NCBI RefSeq assembly: GCF_015159745.1
Contig: NZ_JADDOJ010000001.1
Span: 1 to 64,000 of the forward strand
Length of the DNA stretch: 64,000 nucleotides
Direction of reading: 5' to 3'
From: Ramlibacter aquaticus
GTDB lineage: Bacteria; Pseudomonadota; Gammaproteobacteria; Burkholderiales; Burkholderiaceae_C
Below, one piece after another: positions 37,419 through 46,528 of this stretch. Each line of letters opens with the position of its first letter. Positions within the stretch are counted from its first letter, which is position 1. The position numbers were made by a program, and so were the translations under genes. The notes below the pieces were generated by a model, which was not told where the DNA came from, did not search any database, and saw only the letters and a list, made by a program, of their open reading frames with translations.

Positions 37419-38900
37419 ATGCTTGCGGACGACCCCACCTCCCTGCCCGCGCACACGCTCTCGGCGCGCATCCACGACGGTTCGCTGCGCTGCGTGGCGC
37501 TGATGCAGGCCACCCTGGCGCGCATCGCGCAGTTCAACCCCCGCCACAACGCCATCGTCAACCTGGCGCCCGAGGCCGGGCTGCTGGCGCAGGCCGCCGC
37601 CGCCGATGCGGAACTGGCCCAGGGCCGCAGCCGCGGCTGGCTGCACGGCATCCCCATGGCCATCAAGGACACCGCCGACGCGGCGGGCTTTCCCACGACG
37701 CGGGGCAGCCCCTTGCTGGCCCGGTCCGTCGCCACCCAGGACGGCATAGGCACGGCCCGCCTGCGCGCGGCCGGCGCCATCGTCATCGGCAAGACCAACG
37801 TGCCCGAATTCGGCCTGGGCTCGCACAGCTTCAACGAGGTGTTCGGCGTCACCCGCAACGCCTGGGACCCGGCGGTGAGCGCGGGCGGCAGCAGCGGCGG
37901 CGCGGCCGTCGCGCTGGCCCTGCGCCTGCTGCCCCTGGCCGACGGCTCCGACTTCATGGGCTCGCTGCGCAACCCGGCCGGCTGGAACCACGTCTTCGGC
38001 ATGCGGCCCACGCAGGGCCGGGTGCCGATGGGGCCGGGCGTGGCCGACGTCTGGGTCGACCAGCTGGCCACCGAGGGCCCCATGGCCCGCAACGTCACCG
38101 ACCTGGCCCGCATGCTCGCCACGCAGGCCGGCCACGACCCGCGCGCCCCGCTCTCGCTGGACGCTCCCCTGGAACCGCTGGCCACGGGCGGCGACCCGGC
38201 CGCGGCCCTGCGCGGCCTGCGCATCGGCGTGCTGGGCGACCTGGACGGCCACCTGCCCATGGAAGCCGGGGTGATGGACGCCTGTGACGAGGCGCTGCGC
38301 CACATGGAGCGCGCGGGCGCCGTGGTGGAGCCCGCGGCCCTGGGCATGGAGCCGGCCCGGCTGTGGGACTGCTGGCTGGCCTGGCGCCGGGCCCTGGTGG
38401 GCGCGCGCATCGCGCCCCTGCTGGCCCTGCCGGGCGGACGCGAGCGCATCAAGCCCGAGGCGCTGTGGGAGTACGAGGGCTCGCTGGGCCTGGACTTCGC
38501 CGAGTTCATGCGCGCCAGCCAGAAGCGCACCCGCTTCTACCACCGCCTGCGCGCCCTGTTCGAACGCTTCGACGTGCTGGCCCTGCCCAGCGCGCAGGCC
38601 TGGCCCTTCCCCGTGGCACAGCGCTGGCCGAAGGAAGTCGGCGGCGTGGCCATGGACACCTACCACCGGTGGATGGAGGTCACGATCTACGCCACGCTCG
38701 CCGGCGTGCCGGCCATCAGCGTGCCGGCCGGTTTTCACCCGGAGCGCGGCTGGCCCATGGGCCTGCAGCTGGTCGGGCCGCACGGCGCCGACGCCTTCCT
38801 GCTGCGCGTGGCCGCGGCCTACGAAGCCGAGCGCGCCGCCTTCATCGCCCGGGTGCCGCCCGCCGCCCTCGCCCAGCCCACGCCCCAGGAGCATCCATGA
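37419..38900 (+). CDS. Amidase (amidase-signature family)
   Basis: This 493-residue hydrolase of the amidase-signature family has the Ser-cisSer-Lys triad: Lys in IPMAIKDTAD (about 84), cis-Ser in [14 protein letters not shown] (about 160) and the nucleophile in GSDFMGSLRNPAGW (about 184). The nucleophile loop differs from the usual GTDTGGSIRxPA. The substrate is unknown. The -10 hexamer TCTAAT begins 12 nt before ATG 37419, with no ribosome binding site. The stop overlaps the next gene's ATG. Confidence 0.9.
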   Translation: MLADDPTSLPAHTLSARIHDGSLRCVALMQATLARIAQFNPRHNAIVNLAPEAGLLAQAAAADAELAQGRSRGWLHGIPMAIKDTADAAGFPTTRGSPLLARSVATQDGIGTARLRAAGAIVIGKTNVPEFGLGSHSFNEVFGVTRNAWDPAVSAGGSSGGAAVALALRLLPLADGSDFMGSLRNPAGWNHVFGMRPTQGRVPMGPGVADVWVDQLATEGPMARNVTDLARMLATQAGHDPRAPLSLDAPLEPLATGGDPAAALRGLRIGVLGDLDGHLPMEAGVMDACDEALRHMERAGAVVEPAALGMEPARLWDCWLAWRRALVGARIAPLLALPGGRERIKPEALWEYEGSLGLDFAEFMRASQKRTRFYHRLRALFERFDVLALPSAQAWPFPVAQRWPKEVGGVAMDTYHRWMEVTIYATLAGVPAISVPAGFHPERGWPMGLQLVGPHGADAFLLRVAAAYEAERAAFIARVPPAALAQPTPQEHP

Positions 38901-39625
38901 ACACGATTTCCCGCCGTCCCCTGCTTGCGCTGCTGTGCGCGCCCGGCCTCCTGCTGGCTGCCTGCGCCGGCGCGCCACCGGCGCCCATGGCCTGGGACAG
39001 CGTGGTGGCCGCGCCCGACCGCAGCGACGCCGACCGCGCGACGGACGCGCGGCGCAAGCCGGCGCTGATGCTGGCCTTCACCGGCGTGCGCCCGGGCATG
39101 CAGGTGCTGGACATCAGCGCCGCCCGCGGCTACACGAGCGAGCTGCTGGCGCGCGCCGTGGGGCCCGGCGGCCGGGTCTACGCGCAGAGCCCGCGGCCCT
39201 CGCCGCCGCTGCTCGAGCGGGCGCGCCTGCGTCCCTGGATCCAGCCCTACCAGGCCGGCTTCGACAACCCGGTGCCGCCCAGCGTGGCCGAGGGCCAGCT
39301 CGACCTGGTGACACTGATGTTCAACTACCACGACCTGGGCCACATGGGCGTGGACCGCGCGCGGCTGAACCAGGCCGTGTTCCGCGCCCTCAAGCCCGGC
39401 GGCAGCTTCGTGGTCGCCGACCACTCGGGGCGGCCCGGCACCGGCATCTCGGAAGCCGCCACCCTGCACCGCATCGAGGAGTCCTTCCTGCGGCACGAGA
39501 TCGAGGCGGCCGGCTTCCAGCTCGCGGCGCGGGGCGACTTCTACGCCAACCCCGCCGATCCGCGCGACGCCGCCGAGCCCGCATTCCCCAAGGATGAGTT
39601 CATCCTGCGCTTCGTGAAGCCCTGA
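38897..39625 (+). CDS. Lipoprotein-type class I SAM-dependent methyltransferase
   Basis: This 242-residue protein joins a lipoprotein signal (MNTISRRPLLALLCAPGLLL, lipobox LAAC near residue 22) to a Rossmann methyltransferase domain. SAM motif I is VLDISAARGYTSELLA; later strands are DLVTLMFNYHDL and GGSFVVADHS. Motif I lacks the usual GxGxG. A SAM-dependent enzyme outside the cytoplasm would lack its cofactor, so either it is not exported or it does not use SAM in the usual way. It is coupled to the amidase by ATGA. Confidence 0.82.
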   Translation: MNTISRRPLLALLCAPGLLLAACAGAPPAPMAWDSVVAAPDRSDADRATDARRKPALMLAFTGVRPGMQVLDISAARGYTSELLARAVGPGGRVYAQSPRPSPPLLERARLRPWIQPYQAGFDNPVPPSVAEGQLDLVTLMFNYHDLGHMGVDRARLNQAVFRALKPGGSFVVADHSGRPGTGISEAATLHRIEESFLRHEIEAAGFQLAARGDFYANPADPRDAAEPAFPKDEFILRFVKP

Positions 39626-39656
39626 GCGCGCGCCGGGCGGCTACGATGCGCTTGTC

Positions 39657-41888
39657 ATGGGCCGCAGTCCGCCGGAAACCCCGCCTCCCGTCCCGGCCCG
39701 TCCGCTGCGACTGCGCCTGCTGCTGCTGGCCGCCGGCGGCATGCTGCCGCTGGCCCTGCTGCTCGGCTGGGGCGTCAACCACATCATCGAGGAGCAGCGC
39801 GCCGCGGCCTTCCGCAGCGTGCTGGACCTGTCCCGCGCCCTGGGCACGGCGGTCGATTCGGAGCTGCATTCCGTGCAGGCCGTGCTGGACACGCTGGCCA
39901 TGTCCGACGAGCTGGAACAGGCCGACTTGCGCAGCTTCTACCAGCTGGCGCGGCGCACCAGCGCGCAGCTGGGCTGGCGTCAGCTGATCCTGGCCGACGG
40001 CCAGGGGCGCATCCTCATGCGCAGCGCCGACCCCTTCGGCACCGCCGCGCCGCCCAACCTGGACCCCGAGAGCGCCCAGCGCGTGCTGGACACCCGGGCC
40101 CCGGCGGTGTCGCGCGTCGTGCCCTCGCCGCTGGAGGGGCAGGACGCCTTCGTGGTGCGCGTGCCGGTGCTGCGCAGCGGCCAGGTGGTGTACGTGCTGT
40201 CGGCGGTCCTGCCCACCGACCTGGTGCGGCGCGTGCTGACCCGCCAGCAGATTCCGGCGGGCTCGGTCGCCACGGTGCTGGACCGGGCGGGCCGGCGCGT
40301 CGCGCGCTCGCGCCGTTCACCGGCGTCCTCCCCCAGCGCCTCGCTGCAGGCCCTGCTCGCGCGCGGCGTGCCGCAGGGCGTGGGGTTGACGCGCACCCTG
40401 GAAGGCGTGGAGAGCTTCACCGGCTACTCGCGCCTGCCCGGCTCGGGCTGGGTGGTAGCCGTGGGCAGCTCGGTCACCGATGCCGAGCGCGGCCTGCACG
40501 GCCTCACCCTGGCCGTGGTGGTGGGCCTGGTCGCCTCGCTGGCCCTGTCGGGCATGCTCTCCTGGCTGCTGGCCCGCCGCGTGGTCGAGCCAATCGAGTC
40601 GCTGGCGCAGGCCGCCACCGCGCTGGGCCGCGGCGAGCCGGTGGCCGTGGACCGGATGGACATCGCGGAGCTGCGCCGCGTGGCGCAGGCCCTGCTGGAC
40701 GCGGCCGTGGACCGCGACCGATCGGCCACGGAGCGCGAGAGCCTGACCCAGAAGCTGCAGGACGCCCTGCGCATGGCCGAGGCCGCGAGCCGCAGCAAGG
40801 ACGAGTTCCTGGCCATGCTGGGCCACGAGCTGCGCAACCCGCTCGCGCCCATCGCCACCGCCGTGCAGGTGATGGCGCTCAAGGGCGACGACAGCACGGC
40901 GCCCGAGCGCCGCATCATCGAGCGGCAGCTGGTGCACGTGACGCGGCTGGTGGACGACCTGCTGGACATTTCGCGCATCACCAGCGGGCGCCTGGCGATC
41001 CGCCATGACCCGGTCGCCATCGGCACGCTCATCGCCCAGGTGGTGGAGGCGCTTCGGCCCTCGGTGCCCGGGCGCGAGCTGGTGCTGGCGATGGACGCGG
41101 CGGCCGCCGGGGCCTGGGTGTCCGGGGACGAGGTGCGGCTGGTCCAGGTCTTCAACAACCTGCTGGTGAACGCCGTGAAGTTCACGCGCGCCGGCGGCTG
41201 CATCCGGGTGCGCGCGCAGGTGGATGGGGCGTGGTTCCAGGCCCAGGTCGAAGACGATGGCGAAGGCATCGCCCAGGCCGACCTGGAACGCGTTTTCGGC
41301 CTCTTCTACCAGGCGCCGCAGAGCGCGGACCGCGCGCGCGGCGGCCTGGGCCTGGGCCTGCCCATCGTGCGCAGCCTGGTCGAGATGCAGGGCGGCGAGG
41401 TCATGGCGAGCAGTGCCGGCAGCGGCCAGGGCAGCTGCTTCACGCTGCGCCTGCCCCTGTGCGAGCCACCCGCGCCGGCCGCGAGCCCCCCGCCGGTGGC
41501 CGCCGCCGCGCCGCAGGGCCTGGGGGTGCTGGTGGTGGACGACAACGAGGACGCGGCCGACACCTGCGCCAGCTTCCTGGACCTGCACGGGCTGCAGGTC
41601 CAGGTGGCCTACGACCCGGCGCAGGCGCTGGCGGCGCTGGGACGGAGCCGCATCGACATCGCCGTGCTGGACATCGGCCTGCCGGGCATGAGCGGCTACG
41701 AGCTGGCGACGCGCCTGCGCGCCGCGGGCTACCGGGGCCGCCTGGTGGCCCTGACGGGCTACGGCCAGGAAGCCGACAGGGCGCTGTCGCGCCAGTACGG
41801 CTTCGACGCCCACCTCACCAAGCCGGTCGCCCCGCCCGAGCTGCTCGCCCTGCTGCAGCGGCTGGCCGGGGCCGCCAAGGGCAGCTGA
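39657..41888 (+). CDS. Hybrid sensor histidine kinase/response regulator
   Basis: This 743-residue protein has a membrane helix (about 18-40), a large periplasmic sensor region of Cache type (40-285), a second helix (about 288-310), HAMP, HisKA with [13 protein letters not shown] (His about 390), HATPase ([26 protein letters not shown]) and a C-terminal receiver (Asp about 670 in [11 protein letters not shown]). No partner regulator lies beside it. The -10 TACGAT begins 15 nt before ATG 39657. Confidence 0.93.
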   Translation: MGRSPPETPPPVPARPLRLRLLLLAAGGMLPLALLLGWGVNHIIEEQRAAAFRSVLDLSRALGTAVDSELHSVQAVLDTLAMSDELEQADLRSFYQLARRTSAQLGWRQLILADGQGRILMRSADPFGTAAPPNLDPESAQRVLDTRAPAVSRVVPSPLEGQDAFVVRVPVLRSGQVVYVLSAVLPTDLVRRVLTRQQIPAGSVATVLDRAGRRVARSRRSPASSPSASLQALLARGVPQGVGLTRTLEGVESFTGYSRLPGSGWVVAVGSSVTDAERGLHGLTLAVVVGLVASLALSGMLSWLLARRVVEPIESLAQAATALGRGEPVAVDRMDIAELRRVAQALLDAAVDRDRSATERESLTQKLQDALRMAEAASRSKDEFLAMLGHELRNPLAPIATAVQVMALKGDDSTAPERRIIERQLVHVTRLVDDLLDISRITSGRLAIRHDPVAIGTLIAQVVEALRPSVPGRELVLAMDAAAAGAWVSGDEVRLVQVFNNLLVNAVKFTRAGGCIRVRAQVDGAWFQAQVEDDGEGIAQADLERVFGLFYQAPQSADRARGGLGLGLPIVRSLVEMQGGEVMASSAGSGQGSCFTLRLPLCEPPAPAASPPPVAAAAPQGLGVLVVDDNEDAADTCASFLDLHGLQVQVAYDPAQALAALGRSRIDIAVLDIGLPGMSGYELATRLRAAGYRGRLVALTGYGQEADRALSRQYGFDAHLTKPVAPPELLALLQRLAGAAKGS

Positions 41889-41955
41889 ACGGGGACCGTG
41901 CGGCCGCGTACGGGCTGCGGCAGCGTGGCCCGGCAGGACTGCTTACACTGGCCGC

Positions 41956-42660
41956 ATGGCGAACCCTCCCTCCGTCCAGCTCCTGCTTTTCGACATCTTT
42001 GGCACCGTCGTGGACTGGCACGGCAGCATCGCGGCCGAGATGGCGCGCCTGCATCCCGAGGTGGACGGCGACGCGTTCGCGCTGGCCTGGCGCGAGGGCT
42101 ACCGCCCGGCCATGGCCCGTGTGATGGCCGGCGAACTGGGCTGGACCCGCATCGACGAGCTGCACCGGCTGATCCTGGACGACATCCTGCCGCGCTTCGG
42201 CCTGGGCGGGCTGGACGAGGCCTCGCGGCGCGAGCTCAACCGGGTCTGGCACCGGCTGGATCCCTGGCCGGACAGCGTGGCCGGCCTCACGCGGCTGAAG
42301 AAGCGATTCACCCTGGCGACGCTCTCCAACGGCAACATCGGCCTGCTCACCAACATGGCCAAGCGGGCCGGGCTGCCCTGGGACTGCGTGCTCTCGGCCG
42401 AGGTGTTCCGGGCCTACAAGCCGGACCCGGCCACCTACCTGGGCGCGGCCGCGGTGTTCGACCTGCCCCCGGAGCAGGTGATGCTGGTCGCTGCGCACCA
42501 CGACGACCTGGCCGGGGCCCGCGCCTGCGGCCTGCGCACCGCCTACATCGAGCGGCCGCTGGAGTTCGGCGCCGGGCACCCCAAGGATGTCTCGCCCGAG
42601 CCGGCGAACGACCTGCACGCGCGGGACCTGCTGCAGCTGGCCGACCTGCTGGGGGCCTGA
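41956..42660 (+). CDS. Haloacid dehalogenase type II (HAD superfamily)
   Basis: This 234-residue enzyme resembles (S)-2-haloacid dehalogenases: nucleophile Asp13 in LLFDIFGTVVDW, ATLSNGN, Lys in FRAYKPDPATY and a late MLVAAHHDDLAGAR acidic loop. Whether it truly dehalogenates is unknown, since many homologues are general phosphatases. TACACT begins exactly 12 nt before ATG 41956, so the message is probably leaderless. Confidence 0.88.
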   Translation: MANPPSVQLLLFDIFGTVVDWHGSIAAEMARLHPEVDGDAFALAWREGYRPAMARVMAGELGWTRIDELHRLILDDILPRFGLGGLDEASRRELNRVWHRLDPWPDSVAGLTRLKKRFTLATLSNGNIGLLTNMAKRAGLPWDCVLSAEVFRAYKPDPATYLGAAAVFDLPPEQVMLVAAHHDDLAGARACGLRTAYIERPLEFGAGHPKDVSPEPANDLHARDLLQLADLLGA

Positions 42661-42739
42661 TGCCCGCCCTGCGACCGCCACCCCCATGGCGGTGCGCCCG
42701 GAGTTGGTTACAATTTTTTAAGACTCTAGGCGCAGCAGC

Positions 42740-43768
42740 GTGCCCCTGAAGAAAATCCTCCGCAGCCGGCATCTACGGGGCCTCGCGACCGGGACCCTGA
42801 TCCTCGTGGGCGTGCACGTGGTGGGCACGCTGGGCTACCACCACCTCGGCCGGCCCCAGGCGGGCTGGATCGACAGCTTCTACATGACCTTCATCACCGT
42901 GGCCACCATCGGCTACGGCGAGATCGTGGACCTCACCCACCACCCGCTGGGGCGGCTGTTCACGGTGGGCATCTCGGTGATCGGCATAGGCACCACGAGC
43001 TACATCTTCTCCACTTTCGTGGCCCTGCTGCTGGAATCCGACTTCAACGCCGCCTTCAGGAAACGCCATATGCAACGCCAGATCGCCGACCTGCGCGGCC
43101 ACTACATCGTCTGCGGCATCGGCCGCGTGGGCACCAACGTCGCCGAGGAGCTGGTGCGCACGCGGCGTGACGTGGTGGTGGTGGAACCCGATGCCGAGAA
43201 CCTGGGGCGCTGGCTGGACCGGCACCCCGAGGGGCTGCACCTGCAGGCCGACGCGGCCAGCGACGAAGCCCTGCGGGCGGCCGGCCTGGCCCATGCGGCC
43301 GGCGTCTTCTCCGTCACCGGGGACGACAGCCACAACCTCATGATCGCGCTCTCGGTGAAGCTGCTGAACCCGCGGGCGCGGGTGGTGGTGCGTGTGCATG
43401 ACATCCGCAACACCGACAAGGCGCGCCGCGCCGGAGCCGACGAGGTGGTGTCGCCCGACTTCACCGGCGGCATGCGCATCGCCTCGGCCATGATCCGTCC
43501 GCACGTGGTGAACTTCATGGACCGCATGCTGCGCACCGACGACGAGCTGCGAGTCGAGGAGGTGGTGGTGCCGGCGGGCTTCCGGGCGCGCAAGCTGGCC
43601 GAAGCGGTGCCGCCTTCGCGCGACTACATCCTGATGGCCACCCACGAGCACGGCCAGTGGGTCTTCAACCCCACCCAGGAGCACCTGCTCCATGCCGGCA
43701 CGGCCCTGGTGCTGATGACCAACCCGCAGGGGCGGCGGCAACTCGAACAGACCCTGAACGCCGCCTGA
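42740..43768 (+). CDS. Two-helix potassium channel with RCK (TrkA-N) domains
   Basis: This 342-residue protein has two membrane helices (about 15-33 and 72-95) flanking the pore with selectivity filter TVATIGYGE (about 54-62), then an RCK/TrkA-N NAD-binding domain (IVCGIGRVGTNVAEEL, about 112) and a TrkA-C-like end (EEVVVPAGFRARKLAE). It is the architecture of ligand-gated K+ channels. The start is GTG 42740, supported by the charged start and by the lack of an upstream ATG. TACAAT at 42709 is the likely -10. Confidence 0.9.
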   Translation: MPLKKILRSRHLRGLATGTLILVGVHVVGTLGYHHLGRPQAGWIDSFYMTFITVATIGYGEIVDLTHHPLGRLFTVGISVIGIGTTSYIFSTFVALLLESDFNAAFRKRHMQRQIADLRGHYIVCGIGRVGTNVAEELVRTRRDVVVVEPDAENLGRWLDRHPEGLHLQADAASDEALRAAGLAHAAGVFSVTGDDSHNLMIALSVKLLNPRARVVVRVHDIRNTDKARRAGADEVVSPDFTGGMRIASAMIRPHVVNFMDRMLRTDDELRVEEVVVPAGFRARKLAEAVPPSRDYILMATHEHGQWVFNPTQEHLLHAGTALVLMTNPQGRRQLEQTLNAA

Positions 43769-43863
43769 GGCGCAAGCCACCTTCGGCCTGGGGCAGGCCG
43801 TAACTCGTTCACAGAATCGCGCAGGCCGCGGCGCCGAGGCGCGGCCCCCGTTGAAATGGCGCG

Positions 43864-44880
43864 ATGCCCACCCGCCGCCAACTCCTGCTCGGCCTGCCCA
43901 CGCTGGCCGCCCCCCGCCTTGCCGGCGCTGCCGGTGCTGCCGGCGTGTTGCGGCCCCGCTTCGGCTACGGCCTCGCCGACGACAGCAACCAGGGCCGCGC
44001 CGCGCGGCTGTTCGCCGAGGAGGTGATGCGCCGCACCGACGGCCGGATCATGGTCGAGGTGATCGGCAACGCCATCTTCGGCACCGACGCCAAGCTGCAG
44101 GCGGCCGCCGCGGAGGGCAAGATCGAATTCAGCGTCACCTCCACCGCCACCCTGGTCGAGTGGATCCCGGAGTTCTCGCTGCTGGACGCCCCCTTCCTGT
44201 TCAGCAACCCGGCGGAGGCCGACGCCGTGCTGGACGGCCCGGTTGGCGACCAGCTGCGCGCCAAGCTGCGGCCGCGCGGCCTGGTGGGCCTGGTGTACTG
44301 GGAGAACGGCTTTCGCAACCTGACCACCAGCGTGCGCCCGGTGCGGCGCCTGGAGGACTTCCAGGGCCTGCGCATCCGCGTCATGCAGAACCCGGTGGCC
44401 CTGGAAACCTTCGAGCGCCTGGGCACCCAGGCCCGGCCCCTGGCGTTCGACAAGCTCTACGACGCGCTGCGCGACAAGGAGTTCGACGCGCAGGAGAACC
44501 CGCTCGCCAACATCCTGCAGTCGCGGCTGTACGAGGTGCAGAAGTACCTCACCCTCACGCGCCACGTGTACAGCGCGTGGATCGTCATCGCCAGCGCCCG
44601 CTGGTGGGACGCCCTGCCGCCCGCCGACCAGAAGGCCATCATGGAAGCGGCGGTCGTCAGCCGGGATTTCGAACGCGCGGACACCCGGATGCGCAGCGCG
44701 CAGGCCCTCAAGGACCTCAAGGCCGCCGGGCTGGAAATCAACGAACTCAGCTTCAGCGAGGCGAACCGCATCTCCAACCGCCTCAACCGCGTCTATGCCC
44801 ACATCGGCCCGCGCGTCGGCCTGCCCTTGCTGGTACAGACGCAGGCCCAGCTCGCCGAGATGCGCGAACGTCACCGGTAG
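43864..44880 (+). CDS. TRAP transporter substrate-binding protein (DctP family)
   Basis: This 338-residue periplasmic binding protein has a twin-arginine-like signal (TRRQLLLG, cleaved near AGAAG). DctP signatures are present: GRIMVEVIGNAIFG, the LEDFQGLRIRVMQNP strand with the ligand-binding Arg, and FDAQENPLANI. DctQ and DctM membrane subunits are absent on both sides, so it is an orphan that must share a transporter encoded elsewhere. Confidence 0.9.
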   Translation: MPTRRQLLLGLPTLAAPRLAGAAGAAGVLRPRFGYGLADDSNQGRAARLFAEEVMRRTDGRIMVEVIGNAIFGTDAKLQAAAAEGKIEFSVTSTATLVEWIPEFSLLDAPFLFSNPAEADAVLDGPVGDQLRAKLRPRGLVGLVYWENGFRNLTTSVRPVRRLEDFQGLRIRVMQNPVALETFERLGTQARPLAFDKLYDALRDKEFDAQENPLANILQSRLYEVQKYLTLTRHVYSAWIVIASARWWDALPPADQKAIMEAAVVSRDFERADTRMRSAQALKDLKAAGLEINELSFSEANRISNRLNRVYAHIGPRVGLPLLVQTQAQLAEMRERHR

Positions 44881-44952
44881 CGGCGCTGTCCGACAGCCAG
44901 GCGGCGGCGCGGCGGTTGGAATGTCGCCATCGATGTTCCAAGAGGAGTTGCC

Positions 44953-45168
44953 ATGTCACAGCACGCCATCGTCCGCGGCGAGGTGAATTTCCGCGCGGGG
45001 GACGGGATGATGATGCCCATCCCCGACGGCCCGGTCGAGATCGAGATGGCGGACGACAGCGTCACGCTCAGCTGGCTGGAGGGCCGCGACGCCGGCAGCA
45101 CGGCGATCACCCGCGACGAGTTCGAGCGCTATTGCCGCGAGGGCCGCATCCGGCTGGAACCCACGTGA
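44953..45168 (+). CDS. Small acidic protein, unknown function
   Basis: This 71-residue protein is not recognised. It is acidic and predicted beta-rich in the middle, with no signal peptide. AGAGGAG lies 5 bp before ATG 44953, so translation is likely. A near-match to the stress box (GTCCGACA at 44889, with TGGAAT 28 nt on) lies upstream, off by one base in sequence and one in spacing. It starts a run of small stress-type genes (44,953-46,439). Confidence 0.65.
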   Translation: MSQHAIVRGEVNFRAGDGMMMPIPDGPVEIEMADDSVTLSWLEGRDAGSTAITRDEFERYCREGRIRLEPT

Positions 45169-45249
45169 CGGTCCGCCGACGCCGCGTCGCCAGCGGGGCG
45201 TAGCAAGGCCGGGTCCGGTTGCGCGGCGCAGGCCGTGCCGGCGGCCGGC

Positions 45250-45561
45250 TCAGCGCTTCGCCGCGGCGTTGCGCTTGCGGGTGGCCGCGGCCTTCTTCGC
45301 CGAGACGGACCGCTGCTCGGGCGTGCGCGCGGCGGATGCGTGGCCGCCCTTCTCGCCGCCCTTGCGCGAGGGGGTGGTGTCCATGGCCTTGCCGCGGCCG
45401 GCGCCGCTCTTCTTGCCCCCGCCGGTCTCCTTGTTGACCGTGGCCCAGGCGCGGCGCTCGGCCTCGCCTTCGGCCACGCCGCGGTGCTCGTAGCCTTCCT
45501 CGATGTGCTCGGCCATGCGTTTCTGCTTGCCGGTGTAGGCCGACTTGTCGCCTCTGGGCAT
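45250..45561 (-). CDS. Small basic protein with KGG-like repeat (plasmid-stabilisation-protein type)
   Basis: This 103-residue lysine/arginine-rich protein starts MPRGDKSAYTGKQKRMAEHI, wording I associate with proteins annotated as plasmid stabilisation proteins. It continues with a ChaB-like EAERRAWATVNKETGGGKKSG, a KGGEKGGHASA segment like bacterial stress-protein KGG repeats, and a basic tail that could bind nucleic acid. AAGGAG precedes ATG 45561. It follows the 71-residue gene by 49 bp and is probably transcribed from GTCCTAC-box promoter g. Confidence 0.75.
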   Translation of the reverse strand: MPRGDKSAYTGKQKRMAEHIEEGYEHRGVAEGEAERRAWATVNKETGGGKKSGAGRGKAMDTTPSRKGGEKGGHASAARTPEQRSVSAKKAAATRKRNAAAKR

Positions 45562-45610
45562 TGCATGCTCCTTTCGCTTCGGTGGCGCCGGCAAGGCGCC
45601 CGGGCCGCTG

Positions 45611-45826
45611 TCAGGCCTGGGGCTTGTCGTCGTTGGCCGCCTGCCGCAGGTCGGCCCGCGCCGGGCCTTCGCCCGGCAGCGTGAAGTTGCGTATGGGCTG
45701 CGCCATCGCGCGCTCGCGCGCCGCCAGCCGCTGGGCCCAGACGTGCACCGCGAGTTCTTCGTCGTCGCGATCGTCGAAGCGCGCGTTCCAGGTCTCGCTC
45801 AGCGATTCCGGTTTGTCGTTGGACAT
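45611..45826 (-). CDS. Small acidic protein of a stress-type operon
   Basis: This 71-residue protein is not recognised. It is rich in Asp, Glu, Arg and Ala, hydrophilic, and predicted helical and partly disordered (ARFDDRDDEELAVHVWAQRL). GGGAGA precedes ATG 45826 with a leader of about 25 nt from GTCCTAC-box promoter g. It heads a two-gene unit with the basic KGG-type protein; an acidic/basic pair could interact. Confidence 0.68.
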   Translation of the reverse strand: MSNDKPESLSETWNARFDDRDDEELAVHVWAQRLAARERAMAQPIRNFTLPGEGPARADLRQAANDDKPQA

Positions 45827-45857
45827 GATGGTGTCTCCCTGTTTCCGTTGCCAGGGG

Positions 45858-45892
45858 ATCGTAGGCGGCTCGGCCGCGGCGACCCGTAGGAC
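45858..45892 (-). promoter_or_regulatory. GTCCTAC-box promoter (copy g)
   Basis: On the minus strand GTCCTACG starts at 45892 and TACGAT (C-preceded) spans 45863-45858, first bases 29 nt apart. The predicted start is about 45851, upstream of the 71-residue gene. Confidence 0.68.
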
Positions 45893-45923
45893 CCCGCGCC
45901 GCGCCCCTGCCCGCCACGAGCGC

Positions 45924-46439
45924 TCAGGGGCGCACCGGGTAGCGCGGCGGCTGCTGCGTGCCGACCCCGAGCAGGTCCACCACGTTCATCACGTCGTCCA
46001 CCTGGCGCACGGCCTCCACCAGGGCCTGCGCCTGGGCTGGGCTCGCCACGCAGCCGGACAAGGTGACGATGCGGCGTTCGCCCAGCACCCACACGCTGGT
46101 GCCCGCGAAGCGCCCATCCTCGCGGATGAACTGCACCACGCGCGGCACGATCTCCGCGTCGTAGAGGTAGGAGTTGGGCAGGCGGCAACGGCCGGAGCGG
46201 AAGCAGCTGGTGCCGTGCTGGGCGCGAACGTGGGCCTCGCGGCGGACGTCCTCGGGCGTGATGTCGGGGCCCAGGGGCGGCGGACAGCCCGGCAGGCCGG
46301 CCGTGGCCTGCAGGAAGGGGTCGCCGAAGAGGTTGCCGTGGGCTTGCGCAGGGCCGGTCGCGGTGGCCCCGGCGTCCGGGGCGGCCGACGCAGCCGTGCA
46401 CGACAGTGTCAGCAGCAGGCCCAGCGCGAGCGTTCGCAT
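45924..46439 (-). CDS. Exported BON-domain protein
   Basis: This 171-residue protein has a signal peptide (MRTLALGLLLTLSCTAASA). A cysteine-containing middle and a C-terminal BON-like domain follow (AEIVPRVVQFIREDGRF ... RIVTLSGCVASPAQAQALVEAV ... VVDLLGV). BON domains bind phospholipids or stabilise outer membranes, as in OsmY. GGAGG precedes ATG 46439. It is divergent from the radical SAM gene. Confidence 0.78.
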   Translation of the reverse strand: MRTLALGLLLTLSCTAASAAPDAGATATGPAQAHGNLFGDPFLQATAGLPGCPPPLGPDITPEDVRREAHVRAQHGTSCFRSGRCRLPNSYLYDAEIVPRVVQFIREDGRFAGTSVWVLGERRIVTLSGCVASPAQAQALVEAVRQVDDVMNVVDLLGVGTQQPPRYPVRP

Positions 46440-46528
46440 CGTGCAATCCTCCACGAATTCCCCGCCATCCCGCTCAGCCACAGGCCGCGCGGTGCATGGG
46501 CTGGCCGGGAACACTGTACGATTATCCA

